Source: Desulfuromonadaceae bacterium
Lineage (GTDB): Bacteria > Desulfobacterota > Desulfuromonadia > Desulfuromonadales > Geopsychrobacteraceae
Direction: 5' to 3'
NCBI GenBank assembly: GCA_013138655.1
Contig: WTCI01000017.1
Span: 1-16,149 of the forward strand
Length of the DNA stretch: 16,149 nt
The notes under the pieces were generated by a model. The model saw nothing but the letters and a program-made list of their open reading frames with translations. It made no database searches and was not told the origin of the DNA. A program made the translations under genes and the position numbers. Of the stretch, positions 1-8,700 are shown in pieces (position 1 is the first letter of the stretch; every line of letters begins with the position of its first letter).

Positions 1-1385
1 GCATCAGTTCCGCCGGTAATGGCGCCGACCGAAAAGTTAAGCAAGGGAGCTTCGCTGCCAGTGAGTTCTTTGATCGCCTTAAAGGTCGCATCGACCGGCC
101 CATCCCCCATCATCGCAGTTTTTTTCACCTCACCGTTCACTTCCATCTCAACCGTAGCCGTCGGCGCGGTAAAGGAGCCGGAGCTGACGCTCATCTGCAA
201 CAACTTGTAGGTTTCGGTGACCCGTAAAACCTCATCGGCAACGATGGCATCGAGATCCTCGTCGAAAATCTCTTTCTTCATGTCCGCCAGCGACTTAAAA
301 CGAACAAAGGCCTTTTGGATTTCCTCCTTGTTCAGATCATAGCCGAGCTCTTTGAGGCGATCGATAAAGGCGTGACGACCAGAGTGCTTGCCGAGGACCA
401 GTTTGTTGGCATTAAGACCGACCGACTCCGGAGTCATGATCTCGTAAGTCTCCGCGTTCATCAACATGCCATGCTGATGGATGCCAGCCTCGTGAGCAAA
501 GGCGTTGGCACCGACGATTGCTTTATTCTGCTGCACCTGAATACCGGTAATCGTTGTCAGTAATTTGCTCGACGGAATGATCTGCTCCGTCACCACGTTG
601 GTGGTAAATGGGAGTATGTCATGCCGGGTACGCAGGGCCATGACAACTTCTTCAAGCGAGCAGTTGCCAGCCCGCTCACCGATGCCGTTGATGGTACATT
701 CCACCTGCCGGGCTCCGGCCTGCACCGCAGCCAACGAGTTCGCCACTGAGAGACCAAGGTCGTTGTGACAGTGCACCGAGATGATCGCCTTATCGATGTT
801 ACTGACATGCTCCTTCAGGTAGCTGATGATGTTGAAATACTCCGAAGGTATAGTGTAGCCGACGGTGTCCGGAATATTGACCGTGGTGGCACCAGCCTCA
901 ATCACCGCCTCAATAATCTGGGCCAAAAACGGCAGCCGGGTCCGGGCGGCGTCCTCGGCCGAGAACTCGACGTTAGGTGTATAACCGACTGCCCGCTTGA
1001 CCGCAGCGATAGCGGTTTCAAGCACCTGCTGTTCGCTCATCTTCAGCTTGTGCTGCATATGGATGTCGCTGGTCGCGATGAAGGTATGAATCCGGCCACG
1101 CTCACCGGCGTACTGCAATGCCTCCCAGGCGCGGTCAATGTCCATATTGTTGGCTCGCGAAAGTCCGGCGATCTGTGGGCCCTTAATCGTCTGGGCAATC
1201 TTCTTGACCGCTTCAAAATCGCCATCAGAGGCGATCGGGAAACCGGCTTCCATGACATCGACATTAAGCCGCTCCAACTGGTGGGCGATCCGTACCTTTT
1301 CCTCGATGTTCATGCTCGCGCCGGGAGATTGCTCACCATCACGCAAAGTGGTATCAAAAATAATGATCTGTTCTTTTTGACTCAT
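1..1385 (-). CDS. leuA: 2-isopropylmalate synthase, C-terminus cut by window edge
   Basis: Condenses 2-ketoisovalerate with acetyl-CoA to 2-isopropylmalate, the committed step of leucine synthesis, in the cytosol. The first 461 codons are visible; the family is about 510 residues, so roughly the last 50 are missing. The N-terminus carries the HMGL-type barrel motif [13 protein letters not shown] (residues 10-22, catalytic R15 and D16). The metal-binding HCHND motif is at residues 205-209, followed by GLSVAN and the NGIGERAGN stretch. The last visible part, ending [15 protein letters not shown], belongs to the leucine-binding regulatory domain, so feedback inhibition is expected. The ATG at 1385 has GAGG eight bases upstream and the reading begins [17 protein letters not shown], as in homologues. 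Expression should be set by the Leu T-box upstream. Function is certain from motifs; leuA rather than a citramalate synthase is supported by that T-box. Confidence 0.97.
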   Translation of the reverse strand, partial: MSQKEQIIIFDTTLRDGEQSPGASMNIEEKVRIAHQLERLNVDVMEAGFPIASDGDFEAVKKIAQTIKGPQIAGLSRANNMDIDRAWEALQYAGERGRIHTFIATSDIHMQHKLKMSEQQVLETAIAAVKRAVGYTPNVEFSAEDAARTRLPFLAQIIEAVIEAGATTVNIPDTVGYTIPSEYFNIISYLKEHVSNIDKAIISVHCHNDLGLSVANSLAAVQAGARQVECTINGIGERAGNCSLEEVVMALRTRHDILPFTTNVVTEQIIPSSKLLTTITGIQVQQNKAIVGANAFAHEAGIHQHGMLMNAETYEIMTPESVGLNANKLVLGKHSGRHAFIDRLKELGYDLNKEEIQKAFVRFKSLADMKKEIFDEDLDAIVADEVLRVTETYKLLQMSVSSGSFTAPTATVEMEVNGEVKKTAMMGDGPVDATFKAIKELTGSEAPLLNFSVGAITGGTD

Positions 1386-1549
1386 AGCTATTACCTCGTC
1401 TGTTCTGAAGCCCGACGGTCAATACCGGGGCAGTTCTTGTTTGAGTTAATCTCGAATAATTCCGTTTTAAGTTGCAGGTCACTTAGGTCAGATTCCACAC
1501 AGAACCACCCCCTTTCGTCATTCTTTCAGAAATATGAGGAGCAAAATAG

Positions 1550-1585
1550 AAAAAGCCCCCGCCCTGTAACAGGGGCGAGAGCTTT
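1550..1585 (-). terminator. T-box regulated intrinsic terminator
   Basis: The competing hairpin of the leuA T-box. On the minus strand, bases 1585-1570 pair with 1566-1552 around a TTA loop. This gives a nearly continuous stem of about 15 base pairs, with a single bulged C at 1575 and two G-T wobbles. The stem runs into TTTTT (1554-1550). Its 5' arm contains the TCGCCCCT sequence that the antiterminator also needs, so the two structures exclude each other. Confidence 0.9.
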
Positions 1586-1790
1586 CAGCTTCGCGGTACC
1601 ACCCTGGTTCGGTCTCGCTTAGAACGAAACCCTTAATTATCCCTTCACGCAGGCTCACGGCAGAAAATAACCGGTTCGGCTTCATCCCTGCAGCTCCAAG
1701 GCGAGTTCAGCGTGTTCCGTACCGGCTCACAGCAACCGCCGGCTCTCTGAAACGGAATTGAGCGCCTACTACTCCTCTTCAACGCTTTTC
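1550..1790 (-). promoter_or_regulatory. T-box riboswitch (Leu, CUC specifier) controlling leuA
   Basis: The minus strand holds the invariant T-box AGGGTGGTACCGCG at 1605-1592. The antiterminator can be drawn base by base: AGGG (1605-1602) pairs with CCCT (1574-1571), and GCGA (1594-1591) pairs with TCGC (1578-1575). The seven-base bulge TGGTACC lies between them. TGGT in the bulge matches a tRNA ending ACCA, as expected for tRNA-Leu with discriminator A. Stem I begins with GAAGAGGAGTAGTAGG, including the AGTA loop-E half, and has the AGAGA and GCTG elements of its distal part. The opposite side reads CTGAA-CTC-G at 1710-1702, placing CTC (Leu, 1705-1703) after the GAA of the loop-E motif and before a purine. 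Uncharged tRNA-Leu(GAG) should favour antitermination and switch on leuA. The 5' boundary is approximate. Confidence 0.95.
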
Positions 1791-1802
1791 GTATGGCGCA
1801 TG

Positions 1803-1831
1803 ATTCAACCGGAAAAGACCGGTCAAGTCAA
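1803..1831 (-). promoter_or_regulatory. Candidate sigma-70 promoter of the T-box/leuA unit
   Basis: TTGACT (1831-1826) is followed after 17 bases by TTGAAT (1808-1803), four of six matches to the -10 consensus. The predicted start near 1796 lies just ahead of stem I of the T-box, which is the right place. The spacer contains a small dyad, ACCGG-TCTTTT-CCGGT, that could be an operator or coincidence. The -10 match is only moderate. Confidence 0.4.
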
Positions 1832-1902
1832 GTTCTTTTCTCCCCAGCTAATTTAGCACTGCGGTTCTTCTCTCTACACAACCACAATCCAGCCGAGAAA
1901 AA

Positions 1903-2673
1903 CTAGGAATCACCCTCAATCTGTTCGTCACCGACACTTGCCCTGCGACGCGCAAGAAAATGAGAAACCGGACCGGAGATCATATAGACCATACCGATGA
2001 TGAACAACATAATTTCCGGATTGGCGACGATGACAATTAACACAATAATCGCCAAAACGAGAATCTTGAACGGCCGACGTTTGAACAGGTCCGGGTCTTT
2101 CAAAGAAAGATATTTGATGTTGCTGACCAGCAGGTAGGCCAGCAGAAAAACCAGCATCACCACGGATATTTTTTTAATCGTCCCGGTTCCGCCCAACTCG
2201 TAGAACAACAGGACACAGGTTGCCACGATACAGGCGGCTGCCGGGATCGGCAGACCGACGAAACGTCGCGACTCCACGGTCGACACCTGCACATTGAAGC
2301 GTGCCAGACGCAGGGCTCCGCAGACAACATAGAGAAAGGCCGCCAACCAGCCAAGGTGACCGAAAGGTTTCAAAGCCCAAGTGTACATCAAGACTCCGGG
2401 AGCCACCCCGAAGGCAATGACATCGGCCAACGAATCAAGTTCGACGCCGAACTTACTGGTCGTTCCGGTCAACCGGGCGACCTTACCATCGAGACCATCC
2501 AGAATTGCCGACAACAGGATAAACCATGCTGCCCGTACAAAATTGCCGTCAGTTGAGGCAATGATGACATAAAACCCGGCAAACATACTCCCTGAGGTGA
2601 TCAGGTTGGGCAGGAGATAAACCCCTTTACGGATATTCTCCCGTTTCTCACTGCGTAAATATTCGTCTGTCAA
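1903..2673 (-). CDS. pssA: CDP-diacylglycerol--serine O-phosphatidyltransferase
   Basis: An integral membrane enzyme that transfers phosphatidyl from CDP-diacylglycerol to serine, giving phosphatidylserine for the next step by Psd. The 256-residue product shows the CDP-alcohol phosphatidyltransferase signature DG-x2-AR-x8-G-x3-D-x3-D, starting around residue 60 (DGKVARLTG...GVELDSLAD). Hydrophobic helices surround it, with a cluster near the C-terminus. This is the small membrane (Bacillus-type) PssA, not the unrelated E. coli peripheral enzyme. The start is TTG at 2673, sharing TTGA with the psd stop. GGGGA lies seven bases upstream, and the product then begins MTDEYLRSEK before the conserved RKGVYLLPNLIT. 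The overlap suggests translational coupling to psd. Its substrate comes from CdsA, encoded further upstream in this window. Confidence 0.93.
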   Translation of the reverse strand: MTDEYLRSEKRENIRKGVYLLPNLITSGSMFAGFYVIIASTDGNFVRAAWFILLSAILDGLDGKVARLTGTTSKFGVELDSLADVIAFGVAPGVLMYTWALKPFGHLGWLAAFLYVVCGALRLARFNVQVSTVESRRFVGLPIPAAACIVATCVLLFYELGGTGTIKKISVVMLVFLLAYLLVSNIKYLSLKDPDLFKRRPFKILVLAIIVLIVIVANPEIMLFIIGMVYMISGPVSHFLARRRASVGDEQIEGDS

Positions 2674-3314
2674 GGCAATGTCCCCAACACGGTTTCTCCA
2701 GCAACCGTCTTCTCACCGAGAGTGGCCGTAACATCGCTCCCTTGCGGAAAGTAGATATCGACCCGCGAACCGAAGCGGATCAATCCATAGCGTTTACCAC
2801 GCTGCAGGAGATCACCAATCACCGGATAGGTGACAATCCGCCTGGCAACCAAGCCGGCAATCTGCACAAAGAGAATGCGTGAGCCCTTGTCAGTTTCGAG
2901 CAGGATCCCCGACTGTTCATTGCAGTCGGCAGCCTTATCGAGGGACGCATTCAGAAACGCCCCTTTCTGATAATACATCTCAAGGACTTTGCCATCACAA
3001 GGAGCCCGGTTGACATGCACATTGAAGACGTTCATGAAAATGCTGACCTTGGTCACCCGGTTTTGAAAATAACGCGGTTCTTCGACGTCACCGACAAAGA
3101 CAATCTTGCCGTCAGCAGGCGCGACAACCAGATCATCACCATCGGGAACAACCCGTTCCGGGTTACGAAAAAAATAAATAGTGAACAGAGTCAGAATCAG
3201 CGGCGGCAAGGTCAGAAAGACCCCGCCAAGCAATGCAAAGAGCAGAGTCAAAAACGCAAACAGGGCAATAAAGGGATAACCTTCGCTGACCACGGGCTGA
3301 TTTTGATTGCGCAT
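2670..3314 (-). CDS. psd: Phosphatidylserine decarboxylase proenzyme (short type)
   Basis: A membrane-associated, self-cleaving pyruvoyl enzyme that converts phosphatidylserine to phosphatidylethanolamine. The 214-residue length is that of the short class rather than the roughly 320-residue E. coli class. Residues about 14-48 form one or two hydrophobic segments. APADGKI (65-71) and HVNRAPCDG (100-108) are conserved family blocks. The self-cleavage site lies in IRFGSRVD, between G182 and S183, so S183 would become the pyruvoyl group of the small alpha chain. The ATG at 3314 has AAAGG about nine bases upstream. The gene starts only a few bases after a strong terminator that follows ilvC, yet I see no good promoter between them. 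It overlaps pssA, which makes its substrate. Confidence 0.93.
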   Translation of the reverse strand: MRNQNQPVVSEGYPFIALFAFLTLLFALLGGVFLTLPPLILTLFTIYFFRNPERVVPDGDDLVVAPADGKIVFVGDVEEPRYFQNRVTKVSIFMNVFNVHVNRAPCDGKVLEMYYQKGAFLNASLDKAADCNEQSGILLETDKGSRILFVQIAGLVARRIVTYPVIGDLLQRGKRYGLIRFGSRVDIYFPQGSDVTATLGEKTVAGETVLGTLP

Positions 3315-3328
3315 ATCGGTTGACCTTT

Positions 3329-3363
3329 AAAAAAAGCAGATGAGAGCGACTGCCCCCATCTGC
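3329..3363 (-). terminator. Intrinsic terminator after ilvC
   Basis: On the minus strand GCAGATG (3363-3357) pairs with CATCTGC (3342-3336) across a 14-base loop, and seven T residues follow at 3335-3329. It starts about 13 bases after the ilvC stop codon and ends the ilv transcription unit. Some read-through into psd is likely, because no separate psd promoter is evident. Confidence 0.85.
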
Positions 3364-3376
3364 ACGTTTTTGAAAA

Positions 3377-4396
3377 TTAATTTTTGGATTTATCGACCAG
3401 CTTATTCTTGCCGATCCAACTCATCATACCACGCAGCCGATCGCCAACCTCTTCGATCGGATGTTCCGCACCGATACGCCGCAGAGCATTCAGCACCGGC
3501 TTATTCGCTTTCGTCTCCAAGATCCATTCACGGGCAAATTCACCGTTCTGGATCTCGGACAAAATCTGGCGCATCTCGTCTTTGGTCTCTTCAGTGATGA
3601 TCCGGGGACCGCGGGTGAAGTCACCGAACTCCGCAGTGTTGGAGATCGAGTAGCGCATGTTGGCAATTCCGCCCTCATAAAGCAGGTCAACGATCAGCTT
3701 CAATTCATGCAAACATTCAAAATAGGCCATCTCCGGGGCGTAGCCCGCCTCGACAAGCACCTCGAAACCAGCCTGAACCAGGGCCGTCGTACCACCACAG
3801 AGGACAGCCTGCTCTCCAAACAGATCGGTTTCCGTCTCCTCCTGGAAACTCGTTTCGATAATACCGGAGCGACCGCCACCCACGCCACAGGCATAAGCCA
3901 TGGCAACATCCTTGGTATCACCAGACGGATCTTTCTCAACGGCGATCAGGCAAGGCACTCCACCACCCTGAAGATATTCGTTACGAACCGTGTGGCCGGG
4001 ACCCTTTGGGGCGACCATAAAAACATTGATATTTTCAGCGGCGACAATCTGATTATAATGAATATTGAAGCCGTGCGCGAAGCCGAGATAGCTGCCCGGC
4101 TTGATATTCGGTGCAATCTGCTCGCGGTAGATATCAGCCTGCATTTCATCAGGGAGCAGAGTCATAATGATATCGGCAGCCTGTACGGCATCAGCGGTTA
4201 TCATGACCGTATGACCGGCATTTTCTGCCTTGGTCCAGTTTTCGCCACCCTGAGGATACTCTGCAACGATAACTTCAAATCCGCTTTCCTTGAGGTTATT
4301 CGCGTGGGCATGCCCCTGGCTGCCATAACCAATGACTGCGATTTTCTTGCCCTTGACAACATCAAGGTTGGCATCTTTGTCGTAATAGATCTTCAT
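3377..4396 (-). CDS. ilvC: Ketol-acid reductoisomerase (class I), possibly NADH-preferring
   Basis: Isomerises and reduces 2-acetolactate or 2-aceto-2-hydroxybutyrate to the dihydroxy acids of valine and isoleucine synthesis. The 339 residues match the short class I enzyme. The Rossmann motif is [10 protein letters not shown] (23-32). KGPGH (131-135), DLFGEQ (191-196, metal ligands D191 and E195) and E227/E231 in FECLHELKL complete the active site. The loop after the second strand reads [11 protein letters not shown] (44-54): Glu46 ends the strand, and the Arg and Ser residues that usually bind the NADPH 2'-phosphate are absent. This suggests NADH use. The ATG at 4396 has AGGGAGA close upstream. 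A promoter candidate lies in the 80-base gap after ilvN, and a strong terminator follows. Confidence 0.97.
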   Translation of the reverse strand: MKIYYDKDANLDVVKGKKIAVIGYGSQGHAHANNLKESGFEVIVAEYPQGGENWTKAENAGHTVMITADAVQAADIIMTLLPDEMQADIYREQIAPNIKPGSYLGFAHGFNIHYNQIVAAENINVFMVAPKGPGHTVRNEYLQGGGVPCLIAVEKDPSGDTKDVAMAYACGVGGGRSGIIETSFQEETETDLFGEQAVLCGGTTALVQAGFEVLVEAGYAPEMAYFECLHELKLIVDLLYEGGIANMRYSISNTAEFGDFTRGPRIITEETKDEMRQILSEIQNGEFAREWILETKANKPVLNALRRIGAEHPIEEVGDRLRGMMSWIGKNKLVDKSKN

Positions 4397-4438
4397 ATTT
4401 TTCTCCCTATAGGTTTGAGTCGATTAAAATGGCGGACA

Positions 4439-4467
4439 CTTATAACATAACGGCCCGACCCGGCCAA
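4439..4467 (-). promoter_or_regulatory. Candidate sigma-70 promoter of ilvC
   Basis: TTGGCC (4467-4462, four of six) is separated by exactly 17 bases from TATAAG (4444-4439, five of six), preceded by TGT. It lies in the ilvN-ilvC gap and predicts a 5' leader of about 35 bases. GC-rich repeats of GGCC/GGGCC fill the spacer and could bind a regulator, but I recognise no operator. Confidence 0.5.
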
Positions 4468-4476
4468 CTTATTTTG

Positions 4477-4968
4477 TCAGCTGGCAACACCTTTTGCTCC
4501 ACGCCCCATAACCACCGGTCCGGAACGAACAATTTCTTTGATCCCCATTGGCCGCAGCAATTCTATCAAACCATCGATCTTTGCCGAGGCACCGGTGATT
4601 TCAATGGTGTAGGACTTGGGTGTAACATCAACCACCTTGGCGCGAAAAATATCAACAATTCGCAAAGCTTCTGCGCGCGATTCCGCTTCTGCGGCAACCT
4701 TGATCAAAGCCAGTTCCCGCTCAACATATTCTTCTCCGGTAAAATCGATCACCTTGATGGTCGAAATCAACTTATTCAACTGCTTGTTGATCTGCTCGAG
4801 AATCCGATCATCACCGCGAGTGACCAAGGTTATCCGCGAGAGATTCGGCTCCAGGCTCGGAGCAACCGACAAACTCTCAATATTGAAACCACGTCCGGAA
4901 AACAGTCCGGAGACCCTCGCAAGCACCCCGAATTCATTTTCCACCAACACAGAGATAGTATGTTTCAT
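4477..4968 (-). CDS. ilvN: Acetolactate synthase, small regulatory subunit
   Basis: Regulatory subunit that stimulates the catalytic IlvB chain and normally confers valine feedback inhibition. The 163-residue product has an N-terminal ACT domain (about residues 3-76: HTISVLVENEFGVLARVSGLFSGRGFNIESL, shown here only as its landmarks VLVENEFGVL and GRGFNI). A C-terminal IlvN domain follows, ending in MGRGAKGVAS. I chose the ATG at 4968 because AGGAGG (4984-4979) lies ten bases upstream. The in-frame ATG at 4977 is only one base from that Shine-Dalgarno sequence, and homologues start MKHTISVLVEN. The gene lies 60 bases after ilvB, so the two subunits are made together. ilvN is used rather than ilvH by context only. 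Confidence 0.95.
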   Translation of the reverse strand: MKHTISVLVENEFGVLARVSGLFSGRGFNIESLSVAPSLEPNLSRITLVTRGDDRILEQINKQLNKLISTIKVIDFTGEEYVERELALIKVAAEAESRAEALRIVDIFRAKVVDVTPKSYTIEITGASAKIDGLIELLRPMGIKEIVRSGPVVMGRGAKGVAS

Positions 4969-5028
4969 ATTCCTCATTCCTCCTGGCCGACAACTGGCCC
5001 TATCTAAAATCTAACAGCACCCGGGTTT

Positions 5029-6726
5029 TCAGGATGCAAGAACCATTTCATGGATACCCTTGCCGGCCGGAACCATCGGCAACACATTCTCCTCACTGGA
5101 GATCTTGAACTCCATCAAGACCGGACCCGGAGTTTCCAGAGCTTGCTTGATGACTTTCTCAACATCGGCAACCTCAGTTGCCTGAAGCCCGGTCGCCCCA
5201 TAGGCTTCGGCCAGCTTGACAAAGTCGATCGGCAACTCCATAACGGTTTGACTGTAACGCCTGTCGAAGAACATCTGTTGCCACTGGCGAACCATACCGA
5301 GGTAATTGTTATTGAGGATGACAATCTTTACCGGCAACTTATACTGCACCAGTGTCGCCAGTTCCTGTGAATTCATCTGGAAAGAACCGTCACCGGAGAT
5401 ATCGATGACTTGTCGGTCGGGAAAGGCGACCTGAGCGCCCAGAGCCGCTGGCAGGCCAAAGCCCATGGTTCCTAAACCGCCGGACGTCAGGAACGTCCTC
5501 GGTTGGCTGAACTGGAAGAACTGTGCTGTCCACATCTGGTGCTGCCCGACCTCGGTAGAAATAATCGCATTATCCTCGGTCAGTTCACGAACTTTTTCGA
5601 TAACAAACTGCGGCTTGATGATCGTGTCGGAGCTTTCGTAGCCCATTGGATGGGCCTGTTTCCACTCATCAATAGTCTCCCGCCATTTTGCCGTGTTTTT
5701 AACCAGTTTTTGCAGCGATTCCGCCTGTTCCGAAAGTTTGTCACAAAGTTTGCCGAGAACATCCTTCAGATCACCGACGATCGGCAGATCAACAGCAACA
5801 TTTTTCTTGATCGTTGTCGGATCGATATCGATATGGATTATCTTGGCTTTTTGCGCAAAACTGTCGATCCGCCCGGTGACTCGGTCGTCAAAACGAGCAC
5901 CGATAGCGATCAGCAGATCGCAGTCGGTCACCGACATGTTCGCGTAGAAGGTTCCGTGCATACCGAGCATGCCGAGACACAAGGGATGACCTTGCGGGAA
6001 TCCGGACATGGCCATCAGCGTCGTCGTGACCGGGGACTGAGTCATCTCAGCCAGCTTGATCAATTCAGCGTTGGACGACGACGAGTTGATGCCGCCACCG
6101 ACATAAAGTACCGGCCGACGCGCCTGAAGAAGCATCTTTGCCGCCTTGTCAATCTGCCGGCTGTTGCCGCTGTAAGTCGGCTTGTAGCCACGCAGGCTGA
6201 CCGTTTCCGGATACTTGAACTTACATTTCGCAACCTGTACGTCTTTCGGCAGGTCAATCAACACCGGGCCGGGTCGTCCAGTACGGGCAATATAGAATGC
6301 CTCCTTGATCGTTCTGGCCAGATCACGGACATCCTTGACCAAAAAGTTATGTTTGGTGCAGGGACGGGTAATCCCACACATATCCGCTTCCTGAAAAGCG
6401 TCATTACCAATCAGTGGCGTCGGCACCTGACCGGTAATAATAACCATCGGGATCGAGTCCATATAGGCGGTTGCAATCCCTGTCACGGTATTGGTCGCAC
6501 CGGGGCCACTGGTCGCAATAATCACCCCGACTTTACCGGTACACCGGGCATAACCGTCGGCGGCATGAACCGCTCCCTGTTCATGCCGGGTTAAAATATG
6601 TTCGATTGACGAGTCATACAGGTCATCATAAATATTGATGACCGCGCCGCCGGGGTAACCAAAAACCGTATCAACCCCTTCTTTTTGCAGACTTTCCAAT
6701 AAAATTTGCGATCCGGTCAGTTCCAC
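5029..6726 (-). CDS. ilvB: Acetolactate synthase, large catalytic subunit
   Basis: A thiamine-diphosphate enzyme that condenses two pyruvates to 2-acetolactate, or pyruvate with 2-ketobutyrate, and pairs with IlvN. The product has 565 residues. It shows the N-terminal PYR domain with the catalytic Glu in TRHEQGA (E49), the FAD-binding middle domain including [11 protein letters not shown], and the C-terminal PP domain. The latter carries the ThDP-magnesium motif from GDG (445-447) to NNN (472-474), followed by YLGMVRQWQ. The start chosen is GTG at 6726, because AGGAGG (6737-6732) lies five bases upstream and the protein then begins with the usual [12 protein letters not shown]. An upstream in-frame TTG at 6753 would add nine residues but has no ribosome-binding site. 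The 162-base gap to ilvD has no clear promoter. Confidence 0.96.
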   Translation of the reverse strand: MELTGSQILLESLQKEGVDTVFGYPGGAVINIYDDLYDSSIEHILTRHEQGAVHAADGYARCTGKVGVIIATSGPGATNTVTGIATAYMDSIPMVIITGQVPTPLIGNDAFQEADMCGITRPCTKHNFLVKDVRDLARTIKEAFYIARTGRPGPVLIDLPKDVQVAKCKFKYPETVSLRGYKPTYSGNSRQIDKAAKMLLQARRPVLYVGGGINSSSSNAELIKLAEMTQSPVTTTLMAMSGFPQGHPLCLGMLGMHGTFYANMSVTDCDLLIAIGARFDDRVTGRIDSFAQKAKIIHIDIDPTTIKKNVAVDLPIVGDLKDVLGKLCDKLSEQAESLQKLVKNTAKWRETIDEWKQAHPMGYESSDTIIKPQFVIEKVRELTEDNAIISTEVGQHQMWTAQFFQFSQPRTFLTSGGLGTMGFGLPAALGAQVAFPDRQVIDISGDGSFQMNSQELATLVQYKLPVKIVILNNNYLGMVRQWQQMFFDRRYSQTVMELPIDFVKLAEAYGATGLQATEVADVEKVIKQALETPGPVLMEFKISSEENVLPMVPAGKGIHEMVLAS

Positions 6727-6888
6727 CTGATCCTCCTCTGCACAGCCGATCAAAGCTGCGGTCTCTCTGAAATTAAAAAATAAATGCCGGCAACGGGAAA
6801 GCCCGACAATCCATCGCCAGCGGCAAAATATGGAATCTAACGTCCTGCAAATAATGGAATCAATTATAAATGTCAGGACTGACTGATT

Positions 6889-8559
6889 TTAGTCAACCTT
6901 GCAGACCGCCCCGGTTCCGGCATGAGTCACCACTTTTGCATAGCGGGCCAACCAACCGGTTTTGATTTTCGGCTCCGGCGCCTGCCAGTTTTTAAGCCGT
7001 TCGGCCAGGACGTCGTCCGGCAAATCGAGTTGCAAGGTTCGATTCGGGATATCAAGCACAATCGGATCGCCGTCTTCGATCAAGGCGATCGGTCCACCCT
7101 GAGCAGCTTCGGGAGAGATATGCCCGATACAGGGACCGCGGGTTCCTCCCGAGAAACGCCCGTCAGTGATCAAGGCCACACTATCGCCAAGCCCCAAGCC
7201 CATCAGGGTTGCGGTCGGGGCAAGCATTTCGCGCATTCCCGGACCACCTTTCGGGCCTTCATAACGAATCACCACCACATCACCTGCCACCACATGACCA
7301 CCCATCAGGGCATCCATAGCCGCTTCTTCCGAATCGTAACAGCGCGCCTTGCCGGCAAATTTCATCATCTTTTCGGAAACGCCTGACTGCTTGACGACCG
7401 CACCTTCCGGGGCAAGATTGCCTTTGAGGATGGCGATACCACCTTCGGGGCGGATTGGAGCAGAAATCGGGTGAACAACCTCCTCATCGACACTGGCGAC
7501 CGAATCGATGATCTGCTTGATACTCAACCCGAACAGGGTCGGGTTATCCTTGATCCGGTCTCGCAACTGGTAGAGTACCGCAGGCACACCGCCCGCCACA
7601 TCCAAATCTTCCACAAAGTGAATACCACTCGGGTTCATCGAAGCCAATTGAGGAGTCGTGCGCCCCAGTTCGTCAAAAGCATCCAGGGACAGATCAACTC
7701 CCGCCTCATAAGCGATCGACAGCAGATGCAGGACAGTATTACTTGACCCCCCCAGAGCCAGATCGACGCGGATGGCGTTCTCGAAGGCTTCCCGGGTCAA
7801 AATTTGCCGCGGGGTAATATTATTGCGCACAAGCTCCACGATCTTTTCCCCGGAAGCAAAGGAAATGCGCCGTTTCAAAGAGGAAACACAGGAGGCCGTT
7901 CCGCAGCGCGGCAAACTCATCCCCATGGTTTCCGTGAGAATCGCCATGGTATTGGCCGTGAACAAGCCCTGGCAGGATCCAGCGGTTGGACAGGCATTAT
8001 CCTCACACACCATCAGCTGCTTTTCGTCGATCACTCCCGCCTGGTACTGGGCCATAGCCTCAAAGGTGTCGGTGACAAAAGAGAAGCGCTTCCCTTCGCG
8101 ACCGGCGCCGGTCAGCGACGGACCGGCGGTGACGACGATACAGGGGATATCAAGCCGTGCGGCCGCCATCAGCATCCCCGGGGTGATCTTGTCACAGTTG
8201 GTCAGCAGGACCAGTCCATCAAGTCGGTGAGCCTCGGCAATAGATTCAACCATGTCGGCAATCAACTCGCGGGTCGGCAGAGAATAGTGCATCCCCTTGT
8301 GGCCCATGGCGATACCGTCACAGACTCCTGGAATACCGAAAATGAAGGAATAACCACCACCGGAGTGCACCCCTTTTTCGATAAAACGTTCCAGATCACG
8401 CATCCCGGTATGCCCTGGAATCAAATCGGTAAAGGAAGAAGCAATCCCGATAAAAGGCTTTTCCATCTGCCCATCCGGCACACCAGTACATTTCAGCAAG
8501 GCCCGATGGGGGGTCCGTTCAAATCCTTTGGTGATCGCATCGCTACGCTTATTGATCAT
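6889..8559 (-). CDS. ilvD: Dihydroxy-acid dehydratase
   Basis: An iron-sulfur dehydratase that converts the dihydroxy acids from IlvC into 2-ketoisovalerate and 2-keto-3-methylvalerate. The 556-residue product carries both family signatures: NCDKITPGM (121-129, ligand C122) and, near the C-terminus, [24 protein letters not shown], seen as landmarks TDGRFSGGT and GHISPEA. A second ligand lies in [10 protein letters not shown] (C196). The motif near residue 45 reads TDLIPGH rather than the PCN form of many [2Fe-2S] relatives, which points to an oxygen-sensitive [4Fe-4S] type; this is an inference. The ATG at 8559 has AGGA eight bases upstream. The gene precedes ilvB in transcription direction and follows an intergenic region rich in inverted repeats. 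Confidence 0.97.
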   Translation of the reverse strand: MINKRSDAITKGFERTPHRALLKCTGVPDGQMEKPFIGIASSFTDLIPGHTGMRDLERFIEKGVHSGGGYSFIFGIPGVCDGIAMGHKGMHYSLPTRELIADMVESIAEAHRLDGLVLLTNCDKITPGMLMAAARLDIPCIVVTAGPSLTGAGREGKRFSFVTDTFEAMAQYQAGVIDEKQLMVCEDNACPTAGSCQGLFTANTMAILTETMGMSLPRCGTASCVSSLKRRISFASGEKIVELVRNNITPRQILTREAFENAIRVDLALGGSSNTVLHLLSIAYEAGVDLSLDAFDELGRTTPQLASMNPSGIHFVEDLDVAGGVPAVLYQLRDRIKDNPTLFGLSIKQIIDSVASVDEEVVHPISAPIRPEGGIAILKGNLAPEGAVVKQSGVSEKMMKFAGKARCYDSEEAAMDALMGGHVVAGDVVVIRYEGPKGGPGMREMLAPTATLMGLGLGDSVALITDGRFSGGTRGPCIGHISPEAAQGGPIALIEDGDPIVLDIPNRTLQLDLPDDVLAERLKNWQAPEPKIKTGWLARYAKVVTHAGTGAVCKVD

Positions 8560-8647
8560 ATTGATTTTCCTGTTCTCCAGTCAAACTGACGCTAAAAATT
8601 GGTCCGACAAAACTTCCGTATAACCGGGCTTAAACCAAGCATTTTAA

Positions 8648-8691
8648 ATACAGCAAAGGGTTTAAGCATCTGCTTAAACCCTTTGCTGTAT
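8648..8691 (-). repeat. Perfect 20-bp inverted repeat, probable terminator or leader hairpin
   Basis: Bases 8648-8667 are the exact reverse complement of 8672-8691, with a four-base loop. The stem is 20 uninterrupted base pairs. Read on the minus strand it follows the DUF465 gene and precedes ilvD. The downstream arm is followed by TTTAAAA, a poor T-tract, so termination is possible but not assured. A nine-base copy of part of the arm, GCTTAAACC at 8628-8636, offers an alternative partner. Confidence 0.75.
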
Positions 8692-8700
8692 AAAACTCAT

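Noticed and set aside
765..1622. A 285-codon plus-strand open frame opposite leuA and the T-box
   Set aside because: It overlaps leuA and runs into the riboswitch on the opposite strand; the tail is translated T-box sequence, not protein-like.
3461..4450. A 329-codon plus-strand open frame opposite ilvC
   Set aside because: It is antisense to a complete ketol-acid reductoisomerase; the product is unlike any family I know.
4969..4977. Upstream ATG start for ilvN
   Set aside because: It is one base from AGGAGG, too close for initiation; the ATG at 4968 has proper spacing and the conserved N-terminus.
5503..6594. A 363-codon plus-strand open frame opposite ilvB
   Set aside because: It lies wholly antisense to a gene with full ThDP-enzyme motifs, has no recognisable domain, and reflects codon bias of the true strand.
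6727..6753. Upstream TTG start for ilvB
   Set aside because: It has no ribosome-binding site, and its first codons are themselves the AGGAGG used by the GTG at 6726.
6773..6814. A 14-codon leader-peptide-like frame ([13 protein letters not shown]) before ilvB
   Set aside because: There is no Shine-Dalgarno sequence and only one Leu and one Ile codon, with no run of control codons and no convincing terminator/antiterminator pair.
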